Shown here: positions 35,590-47,412 of the stretch, piece after piece
Layout of the letters: each line of letters begins with the position of its first letter
How positions within the stretch are numbered: position 1 is the stretch's first letter
NCBI GenBank assembly: GCA_033439265.1
Contig: JAVTVX010000012.1
Location: 17,494,501 to 17,558,500 of the forward strand
DNA length: 64,000 bases
Reading direction: 5' to 3'
Origin: Dillenia suffruticosa
Lineage: Eukaryota; Streptophyta; Magnoliopsida; Dilleniales; Dilleniaceae
Position numbers and translations under genes: made by a program
The notes under the pieces: generated by a model
Told to the model about the DNA's origin: nothing
What the model saw: the letters and a program-made list of their open reading frames with translations, nothing else
The model's database searches: none

Positions 35590-36334
35590 TGGATCTTCAA
35601 GAATAAATTTGATTCACAAGGTAATTTTCTACGCCATAAGGTTCGTCTAGTCGCTATTGGTAGTTCTCAACAAGCTGGTCTCGATTATGAAGAGAACTTC
35701 AGTCTTGTGGTCAAACTAGTCACTATCCGCATGGTTTTAAGCCTGATAGTCTCTAGATCTTGACCCATTCACTAGTTGGATGTACAAAATGCCTTTCTAC
35801 ATGGACATCTTTGGGAGATAGTCTATATGTGCCAACCACCTGCTTTTGTCAATAACACTCTCCAGATTATGTTTGTTTTTTCAAAAAGTCTCTTTACAGA
35901 TTCAAACAGGCTCCATGGTATAGTGCCAAAGATTTGCCACTTTTATCACTTCATCGGTTTTGTCAGCTGTCAATTTGACACATCACTCTTTGTGTATCGT
36001 CAAGATAAGGACATAACCATTCTTTTTCTATATGTTGATGACATCATATTGACTGTATCATCCACTGCTCTTCTATGCCTTATTACAATCTCTTTAGAAA
36101 AAGAATTTCTCATAACTAATATGGGGCCGCTACACTATTTTCTGGGTATATCTGTGTCCGCACTAAGATTGGATTGATCCTTTCTCAATGCAAATATGTT
36201 CTAGAAATTTTAGAACGCGATAACATGAGCTCTTGCAATACCTCCACCACTCCTGTAGATGCAAAAGCTAAGTTATCTTGTTGCAATGACCCTCCAATCT
36301 CTAATCCATCTCTTTATCGCTGTCTCATCGAAAC
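35590..36334 (+). pseudogene. Copia reverse transcriptase remnant
   Basis: Readable motifs are FDSQGNFLRHKVRLVAIGSS, LDVQNAFLHG (first catalytic Asp block) and LFLYVDDIIL (catalytic YVDD), followed by LITNMGPLHYFLGI and the start of the SNPSLYRCLIET thumb block. A TGA near 35762 and weak frame breaks make it non-functional. Confidence 0.9.
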
Positions 36335-38939
36335 TGTCACGTCCTGAACCGGGATCGTGAACAGTCGCCTGTTGTCCCTAGATGCCGGCTGTATTTTTAC
36401 AGAAAATCGGGCAGAACCTCCCCATAAATCGGAGGTTTTCCATGTATAATTTCACCTGTATATGACATTCATCTTGTAAAAATAAACAATTGGCCATCCC
36501 GGTCTCTCCAAAATCAACAAATACCACAGCCAACATCCAGAACAACGCAAGGCTATAAAGTTTCTAGCAGTTCAAGCAACAGATCTCTACTGTCATGCCC
36601 AACTAGAGCATGAGCAGCCGCCACACCGAGCGGACTTAAATTCTACGCATATATAAAATAAATTCCCAAATTATTTTTAAATATTTACAAATACCTCAAT
36701 GCAATGAAATAATTCAATACGAGGGTTCCACGAATAAATATTCATAATTTATACAGTCAAATCTCCAATACATAATAATATCACCAATTATCGTAGCGGA
36801 AGAGATAAAAAATATCCATACTCAAGCCCAGTGATATCTCCTCGGTCCAACACTAATCCTGTGGGAAAGAAAGCGAGGGGTGAGTATCTATGGGAGGATA
36901 CTCAGTAAGTGAGGGGATTGACATCATACTATCAATATCGAGGGTGAATTTGGAGTGTCAAAACATAGATAAGAAAATATCCACAGTGTGCAAACCGATC
37001 ATGTTATTTCAAAATCATATATATACGCACACATCAGAAAGCAAAATATGCATCCAATATTTACATCAATGTCATGAAGAGCCGGCCAATGAAATATTTC
37101 CGGCAATGGTCTACCTCGACCAAGGACGGTGCATTGGGGGTTTTTCCAAATACAAGTATTAAATAATGGCTCTCTACCCCAATATTGGCCACAGACTATC
37201 CCAACTAGCCTGTGAATAATAATAATGTACATATATATAGTCGGCCGTGTATGGTACCCCCGCCTGGTGCTAGACGGAGCCGTACTCAACGTTCTTTCCG
37301 ATGAGGGTCAACCTGGGACACCCATTCACATGACAATCTGACGGATACCTCCGGCCGAAACGTATCCGGACACAAGGGGTACCTCTACCAGATGTCCTTC
37401 GTAGCTACGGATCATAATATCATATCGGCCGGGCACGTAGCCCCATGCATCCCATCACCATATCGGCCGGACATATAGCCCCATGCATCATATCATAACG
37501 TCGGCCGGGCATACAGCCCAAATATGTAAGTAAATCCATTTAAAACCATGCGCCAATGCAGTGGAAACATTAAAACATATCAATATGTCGAAAATGTGGC
37601 ACAATATTCAATTATCAAAACTCATGGATGCAGATCAATAAAGTCAGCAATTTAGACACTTCAAAGGTCACAAAACACTTCATAAAATATTCGAAAGTTC
37701 TAACAATCATACATTTGCAGAAACATGTCATTTAAAAAGTATTTTTGAAACATGATTTTTCAATCAATAGTGAATATCAAAGTCCCACTCACCGTTCTAC
37801 GGGAGGGAAGTCACTCCCTACTGACAAGGCAAATCGGATCTGACCGCTCGAGTTTCCAAAAGATCAACCTAAATCAGATTATCAACATTTAATATCAAAT
37901 AAAAGCCAAATCAGGGATTTTCAATTTTTCCCTTCCAAATATATACCACCTAATTTACAAAATTTCGTTATACATTCTCGTTTCCTCAATTTCGACTCAT
38001 CTGATTCACCAATGGTCGAGTTTCTAATATTTCTCATTTTTTTTTGTCTAATTTTGCTCGGAATTCACACATTTCAATATATTATGTAAATCTCGATTTA
38101 AATTCTACCTAATCTCGATAGAATTAATTCAAACGTTGAAAATGTTGCATTTCTCTCATCTAGGGTTTCTTGGATTTCCGGATCTAACTTTCGTTCGTCC
38201 GTCAACCTGGTCTAAAACCTGTAATGTTTATCATTTGAAACACAAGTGAGAAATTTAAGTCAAATTACCAATAATTTTCGAAACCCTAGTATATACACGG
38301 AATCGAGAATTCATTTACCTATGCAGAGGGTCACGGGTCGTCGTGGGCTCGCGGGCCAGGGGCAGGATTGGGCCGCGGGCCGTATTGGGCCTGCGGGCTT
38401 GGACGGGCTGTCGGGCCTGTGGGCCCGTGGGCTTGCTGCTGATGGGCCTGCGGGCTGGTGCTCGCCCGTGTACTGGTGCGCGCTCGTGCGCTTCCGCGCG
38501 CTGGGCAGTGCGCTCGTGCGCTGCCTCGAGCGTTCGCGGCCTCGCTCGCGCTCACGGACTGGGTCCTGCTCGGGCTCGAGCTGTGGGATCGCGCTGTGGG
38601 CCCGAGCTATGGCGGAAGGTGGTGCTCACAGAGGCTCGCGGCAGAGGAAGGCGAGGCGGAGAGAGTGCGATCGCGATGAGAGATCGCGGGAGATCGCGAT
38701 AAGAGATCGCGAAGAAATGAGCCGCGAGAGAAAAAAGAAGCAGAAAAAGAAGAAGAAGAAGAAGAAGCAGAAGAAGAAGAAGAAGAAGAAGAAGAAGAAG
38801 AAGAAGAAGAAGAAGAAGAAGAAGAAGAAGAAGAAGAAGAAGAAGAAGACGAAGCAGAAGAAGAAGAAGAAGGAGAAGGAGGAGGCGATGGCGGCGAGGG
38901 CACGGAAGAAGCGCGGCGGTAGGGAAGGGGAATCGCCGC

Positions 38940-38977
<38 letters not shown>

Positions 38978-39079
38978 GAATTTGGGGCTTTAGCCCTAAT
39001 TCAATTTGGGGAGGGCCAAAACGCTGCGTTTTGGCTCTCCTTTTTTTTTTTTTTTTTTTTTTTTTAGCTTGGTGTTATA
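36335..39079 (-). mobile_element. Long LTR-like unit A
   Basis: Plus-strand start TGTCACGTCCTGAACC, end AGCTTGGTGTTATA; TSD GAAAC at 36330-36334 and 39080-39084. In element orientation it starts T(A/G)TAACACC, then poly-A/T, the terminal hairpin (39015-39035), GA and GAA microsatellites (38748-38970), a GC-rich stretch (38330-38640), and a GCCGG(C/A)CGGGCATATAGCCC repeat near 37420-37520. It is 2745 bp with no protein domain. The Lys/Glu-rich frames are microsatellite artefacts. Orientation is minus by comparison with unit B. Confidence 0.88.
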
Positions 39080-39316
39080 GAAACTCTTCAGTATCTCACC
39101 TTTATCAGACCGAATATTGTTTATGCAGTTCAACAGATGTGCCTTTTTATGCATGACCCCCAAAAACCTCATTTTCGAGCACTCAAATGTGTTTTACGAT
39201 GCATTCGTGGCACACTTGATCATCGTTTATAGCTAGACTCTTCACCTACCGATAGTCTGACTGCTTATTCAGATGTAGATTGGGGTGGTTGTCCCGACAC
39301 TAGACGTTGCACATCT
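39080..39316 (+). pseudogene. Copia RT/RNase H segment between units A and B
   Basis: The frame reads LQYLTFIRPNIVYAVQQMC, later ALKCVLRCIRGTLDH, and SDVDWGGCPDTRR near the right edge. This is the conserved copia connection and first RNase H Asp block. One TAG is present (about 39229). Confidence 0.9.
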
Positions 39317-39329
39317 TGTAACACCAAGC

Positions 39330-39394
<65 letters not shown>

Positions 39395-42300
39395 GAGAGC
39401 CAAAACGCAGCGTTTTGGCCCTCCCCCCAATTGAATTAGGGCTAAAGCCCTAATTCGTTTTTTCTCTCTCTCTCTCTCTCTCTCTCCCTCTCTCCGCCGA
39501 CCCTTCGCCTCCCTCCCCCACCGCGGCGTTGGTCTTCACCGCAAGCTCCGCCACAGCCACCGCCGCCGCCGCCATCCTTCTTCTTCTTCTTCTTCTTCTT
39601 CTTCTTCTTCTTCTTCTTCTTCTTCTTCCCTCTCGGTTTCTCTCTCTACCTCACTCTGTCTTCTCTCCCTCTCGCGATCTCCCACGATCGCACTCTCTCC
39701 GCCTCGCCGCACACCGCCACGAGCCTCCGCGAGCATCTTCTTCCACTGTAGCGCGCGACAGCAGCGCGATCCCCCAGCCCGCGAGCTCGAGCGAGGCCGC
39801 GAGCTCGAGCGAGCCCGCGAGCGTAAGCGAGCCCGCGAGCGCAAGCCAGGCAGCGCGCGAGCTAGCGCCCTAGCACGCGAGCCAGGGTGCGAGTCAGCGC
39901 GAGCGCAGGACCGCGAGCGCACAAGGCCCAGCACACTATCGCGCGAGGCCCAGCGCACTAGCGCGAGCGGCCCAGCGCACGAGCGTGCACAGGCGCGCGG
40001 CCCAGCGCACGAGCGTGCACAGGAGCGCGGCCCAGCGCACGAGCGCGCGCGAGCAGCGCACGAGCGCGCGCGAGCAGCGCACGAGCGCGCGCAAGCAGTG
40101 CACGAGCACGCCCCAGCACAGCGCACCAGCGCACGGGCGAGCACCAGCCCGCGAGCCACTGTCGGCCCGCAGGCCCGCCAGCCTGCAGGCCCATTAGCCG
40201 CAGGCCCATCAGCAGCAAGCCCACGGGCTCACCAGGCCCGACAGCCCGTCCAAGCCCGCAGGTCCAGTACGGCCCGCGGCCCAGTTCAGCCCATCGGCCT
40301 GCCAGCCCGCTGGCCCGCAGACCAGCGAGCCCGCTAGCTGTAGCCCACGAGCCCAGTCCGGCCCGTGGCCCACGAGCCCGCGACTGCCCGTGACGGCCCA
40401 CGAGCCCGTGACAGCCCACGACTCTCCACGCAGGTAAATGACTTAGGGTTTTGCTTCGGATCTATGTGTTTAGATCTAACAAATAAATGTTGTTTTGATA
40501 GGAAACCCTACAGACTTTGGAGTGACCGAAGCGACTTTCGGACGAGACTCGGCGCTTCGAGAAAACCCTAGGTGAGGAGATTTTGACTCTAATTGATAAA
40601 TTGGACGAATCTAGGATTGAATTTAAGATGAAAGGTTTTGTATATGTTTAGAGTGTAAGTGGAATGCGAATAAAATACCAATTCTGAAATGATTATCTAT
40701 GAATTGAAGGTTAAGTATAGAATGTTACAGAAATTTGATAATCTGATTTAGGTTGATCTTTTGGAGACTCGAGCGGTCAGATCCGATTTGGCTTGTCAGT
40801 AGGGAGTGACTTCCCTCCCGTAGAACTGTGAGTGGGACTTTGACATTCGCTATTGATTGAAAACCATGTTTCAAAAATATCATTTAAATGACATGTTTCT
40901 GCAAAATGTATGATTGTTATGACTTTCCAATATTTGATGAAATGTTTTGTGACCTTTGGAGTGTCTTAACTGCTGACCTTATTGATATGCATCCATGAGT
41001 TTTGATAAACGTATATTGTGCCACATTTTCGACATATTGATATGTTTTAAATGCTTTCACTGCATTGGCACATGGTTTTAAATGGATTTACTTACACATT
41101 TTGGGCTATATGCCCGGCCGACTTTACGATATTATGTTTTGGGCTGTATGCCCGGCCGACTTTACGATATTATGTTTTGGGCTGTATGCCCGGCCGACTT
41201 TATGATATTATGCATTGGGCTGTATGCCCGGCCGACGTTATGATATTATGCATGGGGCTATATGCCCGGCCGACTGGTGATGGGATGCATGGGGCTACGT
41301 GCCCGGCCGATTTGATATTGTGATCCGTAGCTACGAAGGACATCTGGTAGAGGCACCCCTTGTGTCCGGATACGCTTCGGCCGGAGGTATCCGCCAGATT
41401 GTCGTGTGTATGGGTGTCCCAGGTTGACCCTCATCAGAGAGGACGTTGAGTACGGCTCCGTCTAGCACCAGGCGGGGGCACCATACACGGCCGACTAGTT
41501 ATATGTACACTATATATTTTTTTACAGACTAGTTGGGGTAGTCTGTGGCCAACATTGGGGCAGAGAACCATTCTTTAATACTTGCATTTGGAAAAACCCC
41601 CAATGCGCCGTCCTTGGTCGAGGTAGACCATTGCCGGGAATATTTCATTGGCCGGTTCTTCATGACATTGATGTAAAATTTTAGGATGCATATCTTGCTT
41701 TCTGATGTGTGCGTATTATATATGATTTTGAAATAACATGATTGGTTTGCACACTGTGGATATTTTCTTATCTTATGCTTTGACACTCCAAATTCACCTC
41801 GATATTGATAGCATGATGTCAATCCCCTCACTTACTGAGTATCCTCCCATAGATACTCATCCCTCACTTTCTTTCCCACAGGATTAGTGTTGGATCGAGG
41901 AGATACCACTGGGATTGGGTATGGATATTTTCCATCTCTTCCGCTATGATGATTGGTGATATTATTATGTATTGGAGGTTTTAGATTGACCAATGTATTT
42001 ATATAAATTTTCTGGGATGACTGTATAAATTATGGACTTTATTTCGCGAAACTCGCGTGTTGATTTTTTTGTTGCATTGAGGCATTTGTAAATATTTAAA
42101 AATAACTTGGGAATTTATTTTATATATGCGTAGAATTTAAGTCCGCTCGATGTGGCGGCTGCTCATGCTCTAGTTGGGCATGACAGTAGAGGTCTGTTGC
42201 TAGGACTGTTAGAAACTTTATAGCCTTGCGTTGTTCTGGATGTTGGCTGTGGATATTGTTGATTTTGGAGAGGCCGGGATGGCCAATTGTTTATTTGTAC

Positions 42301-42441
42301 TGGATGAATGTCATATACAGGTGAAATTGTACATGGGAAACCTCCGATTTATGGGGAGGTTCTGCCCGATTTTCTGTAAAAATCCAGCCGGCATCCAGGG
42401 ACAACGGGCGGCTGTTCACGATCCCGGTTCGGGGCGTGACA
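39317..42441 (+). mobile_element. Long LTR-like unit B (best-preserved copy)
   Basis: Intact termini TGTAACACC...GGGCGTGACA with perfect TSD CATCT (39312-39316, 42442-42446); 3125 bp. Layout: poly-A (39332-39390), hairpin 39399-39419, second palindrome 39433-39456, CT and CTT microsatellites, GC-rich array (39760-40435), CGCAG|GTAAATG (40434), ACCCTAGGTGAG (40567), about five 38-bp repeats with TATGCCCGGCCGAC (41100-41310), CACAG|GATTAG (41881), and a conserved CTCCGATTTATGGGGAGG block near the end. No gag or pol. Interpreted as a solo giant LTR. Confidence 0.9.
41100..41315 (+). repeat. 38-bp tandem repeat inside unit B
   Basis: GGGCTGTATGCCCGGCCGAC followed by TTTACGATATTATGTTTT is repeated about 4-6 times with point changes. 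The same array appears reversed in unit C (57710-57880) and shortened in A and E. Confidence 0.85.
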
Positions 42442-42446
42442 CATCT

Positions 42447-42860
42447 GGTTCATGTGTTTTTCTCGGTAGTAACTTGATTTCCTAGTCTTCCAAATGACAG
42501 ACCACTATTTCTCGCCCTAGTGCCGAAATTGAGTATTGCGGTGTTGCCAACGTAGTAGCGGAGATCTGCTTACTATGAAACCTTCTTTTTGAGCTTCGAT
42601 GTCTATTATCTAAACATACATTGGTTTCTGTGATAATATTAGCACTGTCTACTTGTCTAGTAATTCAGTCAAATATCAATACACTAAACACATCGAATTA
42701 GACATCTATTTTGTACAAGAAAAGGTATTCTTGGGATAAGTTAAAGTGTTGTACCATCTGCTTATCAATATGCGAACATCTTTACGAAGGGGTCTCCCTT
42801 CATCACTCTTCATTGATTTCCAATCCAATTTGAGCGTTCGACCTCCTCCCTCTCCAATTG
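42447..42860 (+). pseudogene. Copia RNase H 3' segment
   Basis: Picks up after the TSD with SGSCVFLGSNLIS, then AEIEYCGVANVVAEI. Stops are present. Downstream sequence leads to the PPT and LTR. Confidence 0.85.
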
Positions 42861-42868
42861 CGGGAGTA

Positions 42869-43054
42869 TGATAGAATATTGACCTAACTTATTATTTAGT
42901 CTAATAATCTGTCTTGTATTTACCTTAATAATCAATCATGTAACTGGCCTTGCGTTATGTATATGCACACTGTTGTAATCCTCTATATATAGTGGAATAT
43001 AATTGCTCTAAGATAAAAATAAAATTTATTCTTTCAATAAACCCTTTTTTAACA
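42869..43054 (+). repeat. 3' LTR of the copia element
   Basis: 186 bp, TG...CA, reverse-complement homologue of 35343-35521 and 34290-34448. Contains a CTCTATATATAG TATA-like box. Confidence 0.82.
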
Positions 43055-44100
43055 ATATGTGAACACCTTAATTCAGCTTAATTAAAACAAAATGAGAAAG
43101 AACCATAATAATACTAATTTAGTTACCTTAATTTCAAGCCTTAGAAATATATTATATAAATATATTTCTTATGTCCATTATACAAATTTGAGATTTTTCT
43201 CAAGTAATTGACACACCTTTATTATTTTTTTTTTCTCTTTTACAAAGTTTTGTTAAAAACATATAGATTTTATTTATCATACGCTATGCTCAAATTAGTA
43301 TATATTTTTTGTTTTATTTTTTCATTTTTTGGTATTGTACATGAATGAATCTAGATTATACAAAAACGGAAACGGAAACAGAAACAGAAATAGAAACGAG
43401 AAATGAAATAGATATAAAATGATACAAAAAAACGATATTTTGTATGAACACAAGAAATGGAAATGTGAATAATTATATAAATATAAAAATATAAAAAATT
43501 TTACATAAAAATGAATTATTTTATATAAATAATAGAATAGTCATATTTAAAAATATAAAATTACCAAATATATAATTAATAATCATAAGATAAATAATAA
43601 AAAAATAAAAATAAATAATTCATTACATAAGAAAAAATATATAAATATAAAAAATATAAGAATTTTTATATAAATATTAATTAATTTTATGTGTCGAAAT
43701 TTGAAAACGTTTCAGAAACGAGAAATATTTCAAAAATAGAAAATGTTAGCGTTAAGAAATTTTCATGAATCTATTTCACATGCAATAGTAAAAAATTTTA
43801 AATATTTACTTATTAAATTTAACAAAACTAATATATATATATATAGTGTTAATTTTAGTGCCACATATTTCATTGATATTTTTTAAATGTTGTCAAGAAT
43901 AAATACATTTTTGTGTATCTGCGTAATTATCAGTATCACGTAACTAACACTCATTTTTAAGTAATAAAATGTTATATTTTCAAAATTATTATTATACAAA
44001 TTATTAAGTTATATTTTCTGATTTTATTTCGAGTCAAATAATAGAATGAGACTCGATTTATGTTGTGTCATATGACCAAATTGCCCCTACCAAAATCGGT
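43055..44100. other. AT-rich DNA with GGAAAC-type hexamer repeat
   Basis: No gene is seen. Around 43363-43410 ACGGAAACGGAAACAGAAAC-type hexamers recur, and GAAACGAGAAAT is echoed at about 43717. The rest is AT-rich and unplaced. Confidence 0.45.
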
Positions 44101-47100
44101 GATTAAATTTGTTCTCTCTCACACAGTCTCTGTCTTTGTGTCTCTCACACAGACCCTTCTGCAATGCTCGATGTTCGGTTACTGTTGTGATTTGTGATTT
44201 TGATTTCATAAATTTTCTGTTTTTTTTTTTTTTTTTTTTGGGACTTTTGGGGATAAATAATACTAGATTTTGGGCTTGTTTCACGAACTCAAATTCTTGT
44301 ATCTAGACTACGAAGTTGATTTGTTTGTTGTGGCCTTCTGTTTTAGTCCCATAAATTTTATGGGGTTTGTTTTTGGTGATTTTTAATTGCAAGTGGCATC
44401 CTTTAATCTATCACTTTCCAATTTTCTTTTAATATCAAATTCTTAATTAAATGATTTGAGGAAAATTATAAGTGTAGGTATCTTTATTGTTTTAAATTCT
44501 TTGATTCCATTTTTGAAGAAAATTTTGTATTTTAGAATAAGAGGAACATGTGAATTTGTTATGTATATTAATTGAAGAAAATATTTCTTGTTGATTAAAT
44601 TTCACTAATTTTAATGTTCTCATCCAGAAATTTCACAAATTGAAACATCAATCGGTAGGGCTAGGAGAGGTTGTGGAGGTAGCAATGTCTGCCCAAAACC
44701 AGATTCAAATGGGCAGAAGTAATCTAAGCTTTCCCCAATTACCTCTTAGTTGTCTTAACACTTGAGCATGGCTTAAGGAATATCTATTAATCGTTCAAAT
44801 TGCTTCTGTGTTTGTTAACTAGATTTTTCCTATTTGTATACAGATCCAGTAATGGGATTATGTATTTAGTAGGACCATAAAAATTATCTCAGAGTCTTAT
44901 ATTGACATGTTACCTAAAGAAGTTTTTAGCAATATTCATTGAATTGTCTGTATCTTTGCAAATTAACTATTTCTTAGGTATAATATTTGTGGCGATTATT
45001 TTAATACAAGAAATAAATCTTTGTATAACAATCACAAATTAATCAAGATTAACTCAAGTTATCATGAATACATGTGTGCACTGTAGGCTCTGAACATTTG
45101 TCAAAGCTGAACAAGGATTTGTACCTAAGTCACTGTGATTTCTGTGAAGCGATCTTTCCCTTTTGGTGTCTGGTAACACTAGAATTTGCCTTGAGCAGGT
45201 TCGGCTTGTGATCTAAATGTTGCTTTTCTCTTTGAAGTCTTGTTTGCAGTGACTTACAATTGCATTTAATGAGTTGGTGAATGTAATGAGAAGCATGTGT
45301 TACAGTTTTTATTTTTTTCTCTTTTTTGGAACATGGTACCGGATTCTTACTTCATTGATTCCTTACATCTTTCAGATTTCACTTGTCCAAGGAGAAGTGG
45401 TCCACAGATTGAGGGTGCCAATTTTCAACCACACCTGCTTCTTTTGAATCCTGACGAGGTGAGATTTGTAAATGTTGTATTATTCAAAGACCTGATCTCA
45501 TTAGTTAAGTGTGTCTTGAATCTACTACATTATCTGTCGTGAGATGCATTAAAATATGCTAGTGTTGCATGCCCCCACCCGTTTTCTTTCCACTATGAAG
45601 TTTTTATATTTGATTTTTCTATTTATCAAGGTGGTTCAATAGTAATTTTGTCTTAAAAAGCTATAAGTCTGGTTTATGAAAGCCCAAACAATGAATGTTT
45701 TGCTTTAAACTACTTGTCAAAGGTTTTGATCTTTATGCACATGGACTTATGCTAAGAAGTAAACCCTGATTGTTCATTACAAACTTGCTGAAGGGTAATC
45801 TCTTGGATGACACTGAACGTAATGAAAAAACTGTAACAAGATCTCTTTGAAATGACAAAGACCCCATTGTGGTTTAGGCGCTTTTAATTTAACAATTGAT
45901 AACTTCTAAATTTATGACCATAAATGGCTATAGAATCCTGCCTATTTCTCTAGGTAGACATAGTTTGTTGACAAGCTGATCTAAGAAGGAATTCATCATT
46001 GCAAATATACATCATCCCCTGACCCTATAAGGGCAGTTGAGTTTGAGTTGACTTGTGTTGTCTATCCACCACCTATACAGTATGGACACAGGCACGAGAC
46101 ATGACACAACATAAACTCCAAAACATACATAATGATAAAGATTTTACATATGTAATGATTTAAAAAAGACACTGAAAAGTGCTTTCATAAAGCACCGCAT
46201 TGCATTTTCAAAGAGAAATGTGTTGCGCCTTGCAATATTTGTAATTTTTAGAGTCTCGCCCCTTCGAGAGCAACCTTTTGAAAATGAAAACCAACAGGCA
46301 AAGGGCATTGAAATCGTCAAAGAAATAGTTGCACAATAGTACACGTGTGAGTTAGTTCAGATTGTAAAGAATGTAGGTGTATAGCATATTGTTGTGTCAA
46401 ATCTTGCTTGTACAAGGTTAGGGGGGTTTGTGGGTAGAGGAAGAGATACCTCTCATTGTGTGTTACAATCACTTTTAGACCAAAACAAAGTAATAATTAT
46501 TTTTACATGCTTGACAAGTAAAGATGGAAATAAAAGGTGCTACATGAATTCTACTTGTTAATGACACTTAGGAGCTTAGCTTGTAATGAGAAAGATACTG
46601 AGGTCAGACATAAATTTAAGCTCATTAATTTCATGAGCTAACCTCGATTATTTGCTAGTTGACTTGTGCTTGTTTTTATATAGTTTCCAAATTGGCCTAG
46701 TTATATGGGCCGTCCCAAATTCAAGGTGTATGAAGTTTTAGAAGCTTGGTTCAGAAAACAAATGCCATAAGGTAATAAGTTAATTAATTGATTAATTATT
46801 TTAAAGATAGTAGTCTAACTAACTTAATGCTCATATCATAGGCTCTCTTACTTAACATAACATTGATATATGAGAGACTCACGATGGGAATAACTTTTCA
46901 ACTCTCTAATTAGAACCTTAAGGAAAAGAAGTGGAAAAGGGATATCCCAAATCCAAACATCTTTCAAGAACAGATCGACTATGTCAAAAGAGTTCTTAAA
47001 ATATCAAAGAACAATTTATCCTTTATGGGCCTCGCTTTATGTTTCTTTAGTAATGTTATATGTTGCTTATGAATCTAACACAACCTTCCGTAATTTGACA

Positions 47101-47187
47101 TTTGGAAGTATAAAATATTAGGTACCACATATGGGACCTGAAGTGAAGTGAGTTGTGTATAGGTTGGCTTCATATCCAAAGCCCGAA
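44101..47187 (+). other. Low-copy-looking region, one candidate exon
   Basis: A CT-rich leader-like stretch (44110-44165) and a possible exon 45376-45458 (TTTCAG|ATTTCACTTG ... CCTGACGAG|GTGAGA) have good splice signals. The frame would read DFTCPRRSGPQIEGANFQPH, which I do not recognise. It could be a 5' part of the decayed gene whose YTH-type exon lies at 56136, but that is not shown. Otherwise nothing firm. Confidence 0.25.
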
Positions 47188-47203
47188 TAAAGTCTCTATT
47201 ATC

Positions 47204-47396
47204 TTTTTTTTTGGTACCTTGGCTTGACCACCATTGAGTGTTCGAAACTTCGCTTCGACTAATATAGATTGACCATTGTAGAGCCCGATCGGGGTAGGTC
47301 TCCCAACATTATTTTTTTCGTGTCCAAGGAGAGTCGAACTCCCGATCTGATTAAGAGACGAAGATACCCACCCACCTACGCCTACAAGTGTTGGTA
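47204..47396 (-). mobile_element. tRNA-derived SINE
   Basis: A 193-bp insertion flanked by a perfect 16-bp TSD TAAAGTCTCTATTATC (47188-47203 and 47397-47412). On the minus strand it begins TACCAACACTTGTAGGCGTAG, has a B-box-like GGGAGTTCGACTCTCC, and ends in a short poly-A. These are hallmarks of a Pol III SINE mobilised by L1-type machinery. Confidence 0.88.
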
Positions 47397-47412
47397 TAAA
47401 GTCTCTATTATC

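Larger units (their letters stand above)
35575..43054 (+). mobile_element. Copia pol and 3' LTR, 5'-truncated, split by units A and B
   Basis: Degenerate copia pol is readable in three plus-strand pieces: 35590-36334 (RT), 39080-39316 (RT thumb to RNase H) and 42447-42860 (RNase H). It is followed by a PPT (CCAATTGCGGGAGTA) and an LTR at 42869-43054 (TGATAGAATATTGACC...TTTTTTAACA). Removing units A and B with one TSD copy each rejoins the frame exactly. The same LTR sequence is found in the opposite orientation at 35343-35521, so the 5' half has been rearranged. Confidence 0.88.

Noticed and set aside
38246..39067. Long Lys-rich frame with an Arg/Ala-rich N-terminus
   Set aside because: It lies wholly in unit A and is produced by a GAA microsatellite and GC-rich array; no domain, and the equivalent frame is not kept in other units.
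39317..42441. Idea that the long units are Helitrons or MITEs
   Set aside because: 5-bp TSDs and TG..CA ends point to integrase-type insertion; Helitrons make no TSD and MITEs have TIRs with other TSD sizes.
45376..45458. Possible exon of a YTH-family gene
   Set aside because: Splice signals are good but the peptide does not resemble ECT N-termini; kept only as an unassigned candidate.
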